From: Palleronia sp. LCG004
GTDB taxonomy: Bacteria; Pseudomonadota; Alphaproteobacteria; Rhodobacterales; Rhodobacteraceae
Length of the DNA: 64,000 nucleotides
Assembly (NCBI RefSeq): GCF_032931615.1
Contig: NZ_CP136759.1
Location: 1 to 64,000 of the forward strand
Direction of reading: 5' to 3'
This document shows, in pieces, positions 18,140 through 29,618 of the stretch. Under the pieces are notes generated by a model. It saw nothing but the letters and a program-made list of their open reading frames with translations, was not told the origin of the DNA and did not search any database. Numbering within the stretch: the stretch's first letter is position 1; each line of letters begins with the position of its first letter. Position numbers and translations under genes: made by a program.

Positions 18140-19186
18140 TCAGGCTCCGTCGCCCAGGGCGCGGATATGGGCGGGCAGGCGGTCGTGGCTTCCATACATG
18201 AAATGCGCCTCCATCCGCTCGGAGTAGCGGCTGGCCTCGGTCGTCCGGCCGACTGCCTCGGCCACCTCGCGGATCAGCATCGGGTTCGCCCCGCAGCAGA
18301 CCCCGAGGTAGTTGATCCCGATGTCGCGCGCCTCGCGTGCGAAGGCACCGATCTCGTAGCGGTTGCATTGCAGCGGATCGAGCGCGGTCGGAAATGTCCG
18401 GCCGTGCGGGGCCGGGCAACCGCAACCGTGGTCGGAGAGGTTGAAGAAGGTGGGCTCCTCCGCCGTCGTGCGATAGGGCACAGGCAACGCCCCGACATGG
18501 CACGAAACCGCCGCGCGAACCTCACGAAGCCAGGGCAGCATCGTTTCGGGCCCGCGGAAGCAGTTGAGGCCCACCACGTCCGCTCCGCCCTGTTCGAGGC
18601 GCTGGCACGTCTCGACGATGCCGACGCCGTCCATCATCTCGTTCGCCGCCATCGGCGCGAGGGTCAGGACCACGGGCAAACCGCTGGCTTTCGCGACTTC
18701 CAGCGCGCAGAGCGCCTCGCCCGCGTAGTAGAACGTCTCGCCCACAATGATGTCGGCTCCTTCCTCGACGGCCCAGCCGACCATCTCCTCGAACATCGCG
18801 CGCACCTCGGCTTGCTTGGCGGAGTCGGCGGGGTCCCAGATGTTCGTGTTGGAGATGTTGCCGGCCATGAGGTTTCCGGGTTTGAGATCCGCAACCTCGC
18901 GCGCGATCCGCAACGCTGCACGGTTCAGCGGCTCCAGAAGCTCCTCCTTGCCGATCACGCGCATCTTCTCGCGGTGACCGTTATAGGTGAATGCCTCGAC
19001 GATGTCGGATCCCGCCCGCTGGAAGTCGAGATGGAGGTTGCGCAGCGCCTCGGGATGTTCGAGCGCGACTTCGGGCACGAATTCGCCGGCGGCGAGGTAG
19101 CCTCGGCGTTCGAGCTCGAAGAGGAACCCCTCGGCGCAGATGACGGGGCCGGCATTCAGCGCGGCAGTCAGCGTGTTGTGGGTCAT
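18140..19186 (-). CDS. bmt: Betaine/homocysteine S-methyltransferase family protein (B12-independent)
   Basis: This family transfers a methyl group from betaine (or a related donor such as DMSP) to homocysteine through a zinc site, making methionine without cobalamin. The 348-aa product has the family's zinc-ligand pattern: a first Cys in VVGLNCFRG and a CC pair in LGVCCGANP. It also has the barrel start AEGFLFELERRGYL. The start at 19186 (MTHNTLTAAL) follows AAGGATCAAGGAC and is preferred over an ATG 11 codons upstream. It lies downstream of a cobalamin riboswitch and a small unknown gene, which fits induction when B12-dependent MetH fails. The methyl donor cannot be read from sequence. Confidence 0.85.
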   Translation of the reverse strand: MTHNTLTAALNAGPVICAEGFLFELERRGYLAAGEFVPEVALEHPEALRNLHLDFQRAGSDIVEAFTYNGHREKMRVIGKEELLEPLNRAALRIAREVADLKPGNLMAGNISNTNIWDPADSAKQAEVRAMFEEMVGWAVEEGADIIVGETFYYAGEALCALEVAKASGLPVVLTLAPMAANEMMDGVGIVETCQRLEQGGADVVGLNCFRGPETMLPWLREVRAAVSCHVGALPVPYRTTAEEPTFFNLSDHGCGCPAPHGRTFPTALDPLQCNRYEIGAFAREARDIGINYLGVCCGANPMLIREVAEAVGRTTEASRYSERMEAHFMYGSHDRLPAHIRALGDGA

Positions 19187-19240
19187 GTCCTTGATCCTTC
19201 TTGGGGAAGTGATGACCATCGTTCAGAATGCCGAGCCTGA

Positions 19241-19265
19241 CGCGACGCGCGGCATGCGCGTCGCG
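19241..19265 (-). other. Hairpin between the 100-aa gene and the methyltransferase gene
   Basis: A perfect inverted repeat of 10-base arms (CGCGACGCGC and GCGCGTCGCG) with a 5-base loop lies in the 116-base spacer between 19303 and 19186. There is no T-run after it on the minus strand, so it looks more like an mRNA-processing or stability element than a terminator. Confidence 0.5.
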
Positions 19266-19302
19266 ACGCAATGGTCCTCGGATCGGGAAAAGCTGCCGGG
19301 CC

Positions 19303-19605
19303 TCAGGTCCCGCCGCGGCGCGCGCGCGAACCGCCGCGACGCCGCGGTGCGAGCGCACCGAGATCGAGGGGACTGAGCGGGCGCTGCAACGAGGCGCGGA
19401 GGAGATTGCAGAAGACCGCGACCGCCGGCTCGGATCGCTCGAGATCCATCGCCGCGAGATAGGCGCAGATCGCCTCCTCCTCGTAGGGGGCACTACCGGG
19501 CAGGCTGTCGAGCCACTGCACGTAGCCCATCAGCCCTATCTCTCGGGCGCGTTCACTGCTTTCGGGCCGCATCCTCAGCCCGTTGATCGTGTCGAATATG
19601 TCCAT
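19303..19605 (-). CDS. Small conserved-looking protein of unknown function under a cobalamin riboswitch
   Basis: A 100-aa product that I do not recognise. It starts MDIFDTINGLRMRPESSERA, is mainly helical in appearance (MGYVQWLDSLPG, ICAYLAAMDLERSEPAVAVF) and ends in a basic tail, PRRRGGSRARRGG. The start at 19605 has GGAGG 6 bases upstream and is far better than an ATG 15 codons earlier. It is the first gene after the riboswitch at 19722-19900 and is followed by the B12-independent methyltransferase, so it may serve B12-free methionine synthesis. No membrane segment or signal peptide is visible. The good ribosome-binding site and position argue for a real gene. Confidence 0.65.
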   Translation of the reverse strand: MDIFDTINGLRMRPESSERAREIGLMGYVQWLDSLPGSAPYEEEAICAYLAAMDLERSEPAVAVFCNLLRASLQRPLSPLDLGALAPRRRGGSRARRGGT

Positions 19606-19721
19606 TGCGCCCTCCGCGCGAATGGGGCGGGGGATATCGGCCACGGGCACGGTTCAGGGACGTCGTCGTCCATGCGATCGGCTCCTCGTCCGGGACTCCC
19701 CGCCCGGGTTGGTTTCGAACG

Positions 19722-19900
19722 GATGGCAGGTCTCCTGACTTGCGGGTCTTGGCTTTCCCGAACCTTCCCGCGCCCGGGGGCGCAGTGGTCATTTCGGGGT
19801 CGCTCGCCGCTTACAGTTGCGGGGGCAGTCGCGGAATTGGGCCGAAGCCCGCACCGCATTCCCTTTTCAGGCAGGTCCGGTTTCCCGGTCCTGCGCACCA
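19722..19900 (-). promoter_or_regulatory. Cobalamin (B12) riboswitch upstream of the methyltransferase operon
   Basis: Read on the minus strand, the element has the adenosylcobalamin-aptamer landmarks in order. GGTGCG is at the 5' end (near 19899), followed by GGGAA strings. Next comes the core GACTGCCCCCGCAACTGTAA, then GCGGCGAGC, a CCACTG segment, and the 3' closing AGTCAGGAGACCTGCC (near 19740-19726). About 120 bases separate it from the start codon at 19605. The 3' end of nrdF lies 68 bases upstream, and CATACT (near 19914-19909) could be a -10 box. High B12 would be expected to repress the two genes downstream. Confidence 0.92.
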
Positions 19901-19967
19901 TCCGTCGTTAGTATGACGCCGCCATCCGGGTCGCGAAAGGAGAAATCGCGAACGCCGCGGCAGAATC

Positions 19968-23102
<3,135 letters not shown>

Positions 23103-23121
<19 letters not shown>

Positions 23122-23516
23122 TCCATACTCCAGAGTTTCTCGAGCCCGTCGCGAACGCGGGCGATGTCGGTTCGCGTGCCCGCGAGCTCGAAACGATGGA
23201 GCACGGGCACGTTGCATTTCCGCGAGATCACCTCGCCGGCCAGCGCGAAGGTCGCGCCGAAATTGCGGTTGCCTCCGGCGATCACGCCCCTGAGCAGTGC
23301 ACGACGGGACGGATCGTTGAGGAACCGGATGACCTGTTTCGGAACCGCGCCGCGCCCCTCGCCATCCGCGAAGGTCGGGCAGACCAGCACGAACGGCCCT
23401 GCGGGGCACGGCTGATCCTCGCCCGCGATCGGGATGCGCCGCGCGGGCAGTCCGAGCCCTTCGACGAAGCGCGCCGTGTTGCCCGAACGCGAGGAGAAGT
23501 AGACGAGCTCCGTCAT
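23103..23516 (-). CDS. nrdI: Flavodoxin-like NrdI, class Ib RNR activation protein
   Basis: NrdI supplies oxidant for assembling the manganese cofactor of NrdF. The 137-aa product starts [19 protein letters not shown], the FMN phosphate-binding loop (SSRSGNT), and contains [10 protein letters not shown] and [11 protein letters not shown], typical NrdI flavin-binding loops. It lies between nrdH (19-base gap) and nrdE (19-base overlap). Confidence 0.95.
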
Positions 23517-23535
23517 CGGGGGCGGCCAGACGGCC

Positions 23536-23757
23536 TCAGGCCAGGCGGCCGATCAGGTCTGGCCGGAAGCCTGCCCAATGTTCCTCTCCGGCCACGACGA
23601 CCGGTGCCTGCCGGTAGCCGAGGCCGGCCACGTGGGCGAAGGCAGCCTCGTCCTCGGTCAGATCGATCACTTCGTAATCGAGACCCCGCGCGGCGAGCGC
23701 ACGGGTGGTCGCGGTGCATTGCACGCAAGCCGGCTTGGAATAGACGGTAATGGTCAT
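23536..23757 (-). CDS. nrdH: Glutaredoxin-like NrdH, electron donor to class Ib RNR
   Basis: A 73-aa redoxin with active site CVQC at residues 11-14 and the NrdH-type start [20 protein letters not shown]. The [20 protein letters not shown] segment (the thioredoxin-reductase-specific W-GFRPD pattern) indicates reduction by thioredoxin reductase, not glutathione. The start at 23757 follows GAGAGGAC. It is the first gene of nrdHIEF, about 120 bases downstream of a cobalamin riboswitch. Confidence 0.95.
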   Translation of the reverse strand: MTITVYSKPACVQCTATTRALAARGLDYEVIDLTEDEAAFAHVAGLGYRQAPVVVAGEEHWAGFRPDLIGRLA

Positions 23758-23874
23758 GGAGCAGTCCTCTCGTTCTGTCGGGCCGGAAACACGAGGGACG
23801 GCACGGCGGGCCCGAAGGATCGCCGACCGGCATGCGCGTTCCGAGGCCCTCCGCCTTCGGTTGTCGTCTCGTGC

Positions 23875-24035
23875 CTTGGCAGGTCTCCTGGCTCGCGGGT
23901 CGCAGCGTCGGCCGGCCTTCCCGGAGCTCGCGCTCCAGTGGTTTTTCCAGCTTTGCTCGCCGCTTACAGTTGCGGGGGCAGCGCCGGCATCACACCGGCT
24001 TCCCTTTTGGCCCGAACCGGGATTCGGGCACCAAA
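23875..24035 (-). promoter_or_regulatory. Cobalamin (B12) riboswitch upstream of nrdHIEF
   Basis: The minus strand shows the same aptamer landmarks as the element at 19722-19900: GGTGCC at the 5' end (near 24032), AAAAGGGAA, GCTGCCCCCGCAACTGTAA, GCGGCGAGC, CACTGG, and the 3' closing AGCCAGGAGACCTGCC (near 23893-23878). The cores of the two copies are nearly identical while their peripheral stems differ. The next gene is nrdH. B12-riboswitch control of a B12-independent RNR is known in other bacteria. Confidence 0.93.
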
Positions 24036-24044
24036 GCGTCCTCA

Positions 24045-24073
24045 TATGGTGTCACACGGCACGGCGGTGTCAA
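24045..24073 (-). promoter_or_regulatory. Candidate sigma-70 promoter for the nrdHIEF riboswitch transcript
   Basis: The minus strand has a perfect -35 TTGACA (24073-24068), then a 17-base spacer and ACCATA (24050-24045). The aptamer begins about 10 bases further on, which fits a transcription start just before it. The -10 is weak and an 18- or 19-base spacing (CCATAT, CATATG) is also possible. Confidence 0.5.
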
Positions 24074-24163
24074 TATCTAGTTCGCCCTTCCATGCCGGTG
24101 TCGTGCCAATTTTTAGGTTGCCACGATGCGGGGTGCGTGGGGGGACTGGCTCAGGATTGGTGT

Positions 24164-24191
24164 TTGACAGGGGTCGAGGCCCGGATAGGAT
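24164..24191 (+). promoter_or_regulatory. Sigma-70 promoter for the TAXI TRAP operon
   Basis: A perfect -35 TTGACA (24164-24169), 16-base spacer and -10 TAGGAT (24186-24191) lie 27 bases before the start codon at 24219, which has GGAGGT as its ribosome-binding site. Confidence 0.65.
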
Positions 24192-24218
24192 CAAACCCGT
24201 ACATCCAGGGAGGTAACG

Positions 24219-25178
24219 ATGTCCAAGATTTTCGCAGCCGCTTTCGTGGCGGCCTTGGCCGCGGGGCCGGCCATGGCGCAATCCCAGCTGTCGATAGCGA
24301 CCGGCGGAACCGGTGGTGTCTATTATCCGATGGGTGGCGGCCTCGCCGAACTCATCAACCGGCATGTCGAGGGGGCGAGCGCCACGGCCGAGGTGACGGG
24401 CGCATCTGTCGAGAACATGGGCCTCATCGCCACGGGTGACGCTGATCTGGCGATCGCGCTCGCCGATACGGTGGAGCAGGGCTATACCGGTACCGGCCGC
24501 TTCGAGGGGCAGGAACTGCCGATGGTCCGCGCCATCGCCTCGCTCTATGCCAACATGGTGCAGATCGTGACGCCCGCCGGATCCGACATCGAATCGCTTT
24601 CCGATCTCGCCGGCAAGCGCGTCAGCGTGGGCGCGCCCGGCTCGGGGACCGAGGTCAATGCGATGACCCTGCTCGAGGCGAACGGGATGTCCTTCGACGA
24701 TTTCGACGCGCAGCGCCTGAATTTCAACGAAACGGCGGATGCCATCGCGAACGGCGATATCGACGCGGGCTTCTGGAGTGTCGGCGCACCGACCTCGTCG
24801 ATCCTGAACCTCGCCACCACCAACGACATCCGGATGATTCCCCTGTCGGAGGACGAGGTCGCGGCCGCCCAGGAAGCGGATCCGACCTTCACCTCGCTGA
24901 CATTGCCTGCCGACATGTACGACGGTGTCGATCAGGACGTCTCCACGATCGGGGTGCCGAACGTCCTCGTGACGTCGTCCGAGATGGACGAGGAAATGGC
25001 CTACCAGATCACGAAGGCGATGTTCGACAACATCTCCGAGCTTCGCGCCGTGCATCCGGCCGCCGAGGAGACGACCGTCGAGTTCACGATGTCGGCGACG
25101 CCGGTCCCGCTCCATCCAGGTGCGATCCGCTATTTTGAGGAAACCGGAGCCGACATCCCGGACGAGCTGCGTCCGTGA
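24219..25178 (+). CDS. TAXI-family TRAP transporter solute-binding protein
   Basis: Periplasmic receptor of a TAXI-type TRAP importer. The 319-aa product has a Sec signal peptide ending at AMA-QSQ (about residue 20), the family-typical IATGGTGGVYYPMGGGLAELIN at the mature N-terminus, and KRVSVGAPGSGTEVNAMTLLEANG in the ligand region. Ligands of this family include glutamate and related organic acids in the few cases tested; none can be assigned here. The DUF1850 gene and fused permease follow with 4-base overlaps. Confidence 0.95.
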   Translation: MSKIFAAAFVAALAAGPAMAQSQLSIATGGTGGVYYPMGGGLAELINRHVEGASATAEVTGASVENMGLIATGDADLAIALADTVEQGYTGTGRFEGQELPMVRAIASLYANMVQIVTPAGSDIESLSDLAGKRVSVGAPGSGTEVNAMTLLEANGMSFDDFDAQRLNFNETADAIANGDIDAGFWSVGAPTSSILNLATTNDIRMIPLSEDEVAAAQEADPTFTSLTLPADMYDGVDQDVSTIGVPNVLVTSSEMDEEMAYQITKAMFDNISELRAVHPAAEETTVEFTMSATPVPLHPGAIRYFEETGADIPDELRP

Positions 25179-25633
25179 GAGCGACCCTCGTGGCAGGAGG
25201 GCTGAGTGCCCTCCTGGCCATGCCGGCGGCGGGAGCCGACCTTACGGCGCGGCTGCCCGACGGGACCGAGATCGCGCGCCTGGAAATTGCCGACGGCGGG
25301 GAATGGTGCGTCCTCTGGAACCACTCCGTGCAGGGATTCGAGGTCGAGGATTGCTACGAGAATCGGGGTGGACGCATGGTTCTCGTCCGCTCGCATCAGC
25401 CCGATTTCGCGGCCGGTCTCGGACATGTGCCCGGGCGGGGACGACAGGTCTCGGACGGTGACGGTGGGTACTTGATACTCGGGATCGACGAACCCGTACC
25501 TGGTGATGCCTACGTGCTCAGACCCGGTGACATGCGCGTCGATCACCGCCTGAAGGCGGGAGAAAAGGTGGTCTCGCTTTCTTCCGCCGCGCCGCATGAG
25601 CGGGTGCGGATCGCACTGGAGCCCGCATCATGA
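25175..25633 (+). CDS. DUF1850 domain protein linked to TAXI TRAP transporters
   Basis: A 152-aa product starting at GTG 25175, overlapping the receptor's stop by 4 bases and the permease start by 4. It has a short signal-like N-terminus (residues 1-20) and the DUF1850 pattern with EWCVLWNHSVQGFEVEDCYEN. Genes of this type regularly sit between TAXI receptor and permease genes. Their function is unknown, and an accessory or assembly role is a guess from context. Confidence 0.85.
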   Translation: MRATLVAGGLSALLAMPAAGADLTARLPDGTEIARLEIADGGEWCVLWNHSVQGFEVEDCYENRGGRMVLVRSHQPDFAAGLGHVPGRGRQVSDGDGGYLILGIDEPVPGDAYVLRPGDMRVDHRLKAGEKVVSLSSAAPHERVRIALEPAS

Positions 25634-27630
25634 CATTGCCGCCCTCGCGCGATCCCGAGGCGAAACCGGTCAAGCCGTTCCCGGTCCTGCGGGTCATCAC
25701 GGTCGTCGGGATCGCCCTGTCGCTTTTCCAGCTCTATGCGGCAGGGATCCAGCCGCTTGGGCTCTTCTACCAGCGTCCGATCCATCTGGGTTTCGTGCTG
25801 GTCCTCTGCTTTCTCATCTATCCCATTACCGGCGAGCGGCCGCGCGGCTGGATTGGTTGGTCGATCGACGGGCCGCTCGTGCTCGGGGGCGTACTGGTCG
25901 GCTATTGGGTGCCCGCCAACATCGACGCGATCGCCAACGCGATCTTTCCGCGCACACAGGACGTGGCCGTGGGCGTCATCACCACGCTTCTCGTGCTCGA
26001 GGCGTCGCGTCGCTGCATCGGTGCCGCGATCACCGTGATCGGCACGGTCTTCATCATCTATGCCTTTGCGGGCAATCGCGGCGAACTGCCGTTCCTTGCC
26101 GACTGGATGCCGGGCATCCTCAACCATCGCGGCTATACGTTGGATAGGCTGGCAAGCCAGCTGACCCTCGGGGCGGAAGGGATCTACGGCATCCCGCTGG
26201 GCGTGGCCGCGACCTTCATCTTCATCTTCGTCCTCTTCGGCGCGTTTCTCGAGGTTACGGGCGCGGGCAAGTTCTTCATCGACCTTGCCTATGCCACCAC
26301 CGGGCGGCAGAGGGGCGGACCCGCCAAGGCCGCCGTGATCGCCTCGGCCGGGATGGGCTCTATATCGGGTTCGGCCATCGCCAACGTCGTGACCACGGGG
26401 GCTTTCACCATCCCGCTGATGAAGCGGCTGGGCTATCGACCGGCACAGGCGGGCGGGATCGAGGCGGCGGCCTCGACTGGCGGGCAGATCATGCCGCCCC
26501 TGATGGGGGCGGGCGCGTTCCTCATCAGCGAATTCACGCGAACCCCCTATATCGACATCGTCATGATCTCGATCTTCCCCGCGTTCCTCTATTTCGGGGC
26601 GGTATATCTTCTGGTTCATATCGCCGCGGTGAAGCAAGGGCTTGTGGGGCTGCCAGCCTCCGAGCTTCCCAAGGTGCGCGACGTGCTGCTCGAAGGCTGG
26701 CATTTCCTACTGCCCCTCATAGTGCTCATCTGGCTCCTGGTTCTCGGCTATTCGCCCATGCGCGTCGGCTACTACGCGATTCTCGCGGTCATGGCCTCGG
26801 CCGCCTTAAAAGGGATCTGGGGCTACGCGACGGGTGGTCCGACCCTCGAGGGCGGTATCGCGCTTGTCCGGACGGGCATCGCGAAGACGCTCGAGGCGCT
26901 GGAGCTCGGCGCGCGCAACGCGGTCGCCGTCTCGATCGCCTGCGCGCTTGCGGGGATCATCGTGGGGGTCGTCGGGTTGACCGGGCTCGGGCTCAAATTC
27001 TCGTCGATGATGCTGGCCTTTTCGGGCGGCAACCTGCTGCTCGCGCTTTTGCTCGTGGTGATCGCGAGCCTGATCCTCGGAATGGGGCTGCCGGTGACGG
27101 CGGCCTATATCGTGCTGATCGTCCTCATCGGCCCCGCCCTGACCGAACAGTTCGGCATCCCGCTTCTCGTCGCGCATCTCGTGGTGTTCTGGTGGAGCCA
27201 GGATTCAAACGTCACCCCGCCTGTCGCGTTGGCGGGCTTCGCCGGTGCCGCGATCGCCAATGCCCCGCCGATGGAGACGTCGGTGCAGGCGTGGAAATAC
27301 GCCAAGGGCCTCTACCTCGTGCCGCTCTTCATGATCTTCAACGAGCCGATCATCGTCGGCGGACCGATCCCCCTGGTCCTCTGGAACGGTCTCATAGCGA
27401 TCCTGGCGCTCACCGCCTTCGCGGCCGTCCTTGAAGGGTTCCTCCTGGCACCGGTCCCGATCTGGCAGCGGATCGTGCTTGCGGTGGCGGTGGTCTGCGT
27501 GTTCTGGCCCAGCATTGCGGTCGAGGCTGCCGGTGCGGCGGCGATCGCGGTATTCTTCTGGATGAACCACGTCGCAAGCCGAAAGTGGGCAGGGAGCATG
27601 CCGGAACAGGCAGCCGAAAGGGGGCGGTAG
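25630..27630 (+). CDS. TRAP transporter permease, fused DctQ-DctM type (TAXI partner)
   Basis: A 666-aa polytopic membrane protein that combines the small (DctQ-like, about residues 15-140) and large (DctM-like, about 140-600) TRAP permease domains, as is usual for TAXI systems. Typical segments include ASAGMGSISGSAIANVVTTG, GGIEAAASTGGQIMPPLMGAGAF, LGMGLPVTAAYIVLIVL and WWSQDSNVTPPVALAGFAGA. Uptake is normally coupled to a sodium gradient. It ends the three-gene operon. Confidence 0.95.
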   Translation: MTLPPSRDPEAKPVKPFPVLRVITVVGIALSLFQLYAAGIQPLGLFYQRPIHLGFVLVLCFLIYPITGERPRGWIGWSIDGPLVLGGVLVGYWVPANIDAIANAIFPRTQDVAVGVITTLLVLEASRRCIGAAITVIGTVFIIYAFAGNRGELPFLADWMPGILNHRGYTLDRLASQLTLGAEGIYGIPLGVAATFIFIFVLFGAFLEVTGAGKFFIDLAYATTGRQRGGPAKAAVIASAGMGSISGSAIANVVTTGAFTIPLMKRLGYRPAQAGGIEAAASTGGQIMPPLMGAGAFLISEFTRTPYIDIVMISIFPAFLYFGAVYLLVHIAAVKQGLVGLPASELPKVRDVLLEGWHFLLPLIVLIWLLVLGYSPMRVGYYAILAVMASAALKGIWGYATGGPTLEGGIALVRTGIAKTLEALELGARNAVAVSIACALAGIIVGVVGLTGLGLKFSSMMLAFSGGNLLLALLLVVIASLILGMGLPVTAAYIVLIVLIGPALTEQFGIPLLVAHLVVFWWSQDSNVTPPVALAGFAGAAIANAPPMETSVQAWKYAKGLYLVPLFMIFNEPIIVGGPIPLVLWNGLIAILALTAFAAVLEGFLLAPVPIWQRIVLAVAVVCVFWPSIAVEAAGAAAIAVFFWMNHVASRKWAGSMPEQAAERGR

Positions 27631-27730
27631 GAACACCCGACGCCGTAATCGTGGACTTGAGGGTGCAGCATTGCCCGCGGCCCCGACCGAAGATCCACAC
27701 CCGAACGGCCTCGCGAGGCGCGGAATTCCG

Positions 27731-27759
27731 TTGCCTTCGCGGATGCATTTTCGTTTAAG
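27731..27759 (+). promoter_or_regulatory. Candidate promoter for the SLC13 transporter gene
   Basis: TTGCCT (27731-27736), a 17-base spacer and TTTAAG (27754-27759) lie in the 191-base spacer before the start codon at 27822. Nothing else of note is visible in that spacer. Confidence 0.45.
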
Positions 27760-27821
27760 GCGAGGCTGCATCATGTCTTGGGCGGGATCGCGGACCGGCC
27801 CTCCGTACTGGGAACGCGTCC

Positions 27822-29597
27822 ATGGCTCTCGATCAGATCTTCGTCCTCGTCCTGCTCGTCGTCGTCTTCGTGAGCTTCGTGAAGGAGATCTTCCCGCCCG
27901 AGCTGACCGCGCTCGGGGCGTCGGCGGCGTTGCTCGCGACCGGCACGATCGAGACCGGGGATTTCCTGACCGTCTTCAGCTCCTCCGCACCGATCACCAT
28001 CGCAATGATGTTCATCATTTCGGCGGCACTCGAACGCACGGGCGTTCTCGCCATTCTCGGTGCGTGGCTGAAGCAGCAGGCGCACGGATCTTTCCTGCGC
28101 GCCATGCTGCTGATGATGGGAGGCACGATGGCGGCCTCGGCCTTCATGAACAATACGCCCGTGGTGATCCTGCTGACCCCGATCATGATCTCCGTCGCCT
28201 CGTCGGTGGGCGTCGCGCCCTCGCGATTGCTGATCCCGCTCAGCTTCTCGGCCATCTTCGGGGGCACTCTGACCCTGGTCGGAACGTCGACCAACATCCT
28301 GATGAGCGGGGTCGCGCGCGATACCGGCCAGCCGCCGATCTCGATGTTCGAGATGACGTTGCCCGGCCTCGTCTTCGCGACGATCGGGGTGCTCTACATG
28401 GTCTTCGCGGGCCGCTTCCTGCTGCCAGACCGGGCCTCGCTCAGCAGTATCCTGGGGCAGGAGGGCAAGCGCCGCTTCATGGCGCGACTGCTCATCCCGA
28501 ACGGGTCGGGCTATGTCGGCAAGAAGCTTTCCGAGCTGCCCTTCGATGCGTCCGAGACGCGCGTGCTTGACGTCGTTCGCGGCGAATTGTCGATGCGGCG
28601 CACGATGCACGAGCTGACACTCCGGGCGGGTGACCGTGTCGTGGTCAAGACCGGAACCGGCGAGTTGCTGAGCCTGCGGGAGGATGGACAGGTCGCCTTC
28701 CGCGATACCGATGACCGCAACCTCGAACCGGTAACCGCGGACCAGACGGTCACGATGGAGGCGAGCGTCGGTCCCAACTCGCATCTGCGCGGCCGCCCGA
28801 TCCGCGACCTGAAGCTCCGCCGCAAATACGGCGTTTACCTGATGGCCGTTCACCGTGCGGACCAGAACATCTCGCTCGACCTGCCCGATCTGCGTCTGCA
28901 GTTCGCCGATACGCTGCTGCTCGAGGGCGCGCCCGAAGGGGTCCAGCGGTTGATGGAGGATGGCGGGATCATCAACCTCACCGCACCGTCGGAACGAGCC
29001 ACGCGTCGCTCGAAGGCCCCGGTCGCCATCGCGACCATCCTGGGCGTCATGGTGCTCGCCGCGTTCGACGTCATGCCTATCGCCGGGCTCGCAGTCATCG
29101 GTGCCGTCATCGTCATGATGGCCCGCTGCGTCGATCCCGAAGAGGCTTTCGACGCGATCGACTGGCGCATCCTCTTCTTGATTTTCGGGATGCTGGGCCT
29201 GTCGATGGGTATGGAGCAAACCGGCGCGGCCGAGATGATCGTCTCGTCGGTGGTAGGGGCCGTCGGGGGGGTCGGGCCGATCGCCATCCTCGCGGCCGTC
29301 TATGTGCTGACGAGCATCCTGACCGAGATGGTTTCCAACAATGCCGTCGCGGTGCTGGTCGGGCCCATCGTCATCTCGCTGGCGATCCAGCTGGGTTACG
29401 ATCCGCGGCCCTTCATCATGGCGGTGATGTTCGCGGCCTCGGCCAGCTTCGCGACGCCGATTGGCTACCAGACCAACACCTTCGTCTATGGTGCGGGGGG
29501 CTACAAGTTCGCCGATTTCGTGAAGGTCGGCCTGCCGCTCAACATCATCTTCGCGGTGGTCGCAGTCGTGGTCATACCGATTTTCTTCCCGTTCTGA
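27822..29597 (+). CDS. SLC13/DASS-family anion permease with internal RCK C-terminal (TrkA-C) domains
   Basis: A 591-aa membrane carrier. It has N-terminal transmembrane segments, with SAFMNNTPVVILLTPIMI and FGGTLTLVGTSTNILMSGVA as the first ligand-binding repeat. A soluble middle region (about 210-390) holds two TrkA-C/RCK-type modules (VGKKLSELPF..LRAGDRVVVKTG and LRGRPIRDLKLRRKYGVYLM). A second membrane repeat follows with TEMVSNNAVAVLVGPIV and FATPIGYQTNTFVYGAGGY. Members transport sulfate, dicarboxylates or related anions. The substrate is not evident, and this gene may not belong functionally with the TRAP operon upstream. Confidence 0.9.
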   Translation: MALDQIFVLVLLVVVFVSFVKEIFPPELTALGASAALLATGTIETGDFLTVFSSSAPITIAMMFIISAALERTGVLAILGAWLKQQAHGSFLRAMLLMMGGTMAASAFMNNTPVVILLTPIMISVASSVGVAPSRLLIPLSFSAIFGGTLTLVGTSTNILMSGVARDTGQPPISMFEMTLPGLVFATIGVLYMVFAGRFLLPDRASLSSILGQEGKRRFMARLLIPNGSGYVGKKLSELPFDASETRVLDVVRGELSMRRTMHELTLRAGDRVVVKTGTGELLSLREDGQVAFRDTDDRNLEPVTADQTVTMEASVGPNSHLRGRPIRDLKLRRKYGVYLMAVHRADQNISLDLPDLRLQFADTLLLEGAPEGVQRLMEDGGIINLTAPSERATRRSKAPVAIATILGVMVLAAFDVMPIAGLAVIGAVIVMMARCVDPEEAFDAIDWRILFLIFGMLGLSMGMEQTGAAEMIVSSVVGAVGGVGPIAILAAVYVLTSILTEMVSNNAVAVLVGPIVISLAIQLGYDPRPFIMAVMFAASASFATPIGYQTNTFVYGAGGYKFADFVKVGLPLNIIFAVVAVVVIPIFFPF

Positions 29598-29618
29598 TCG
29601 ACGTGGGGCTCGTCCTTC

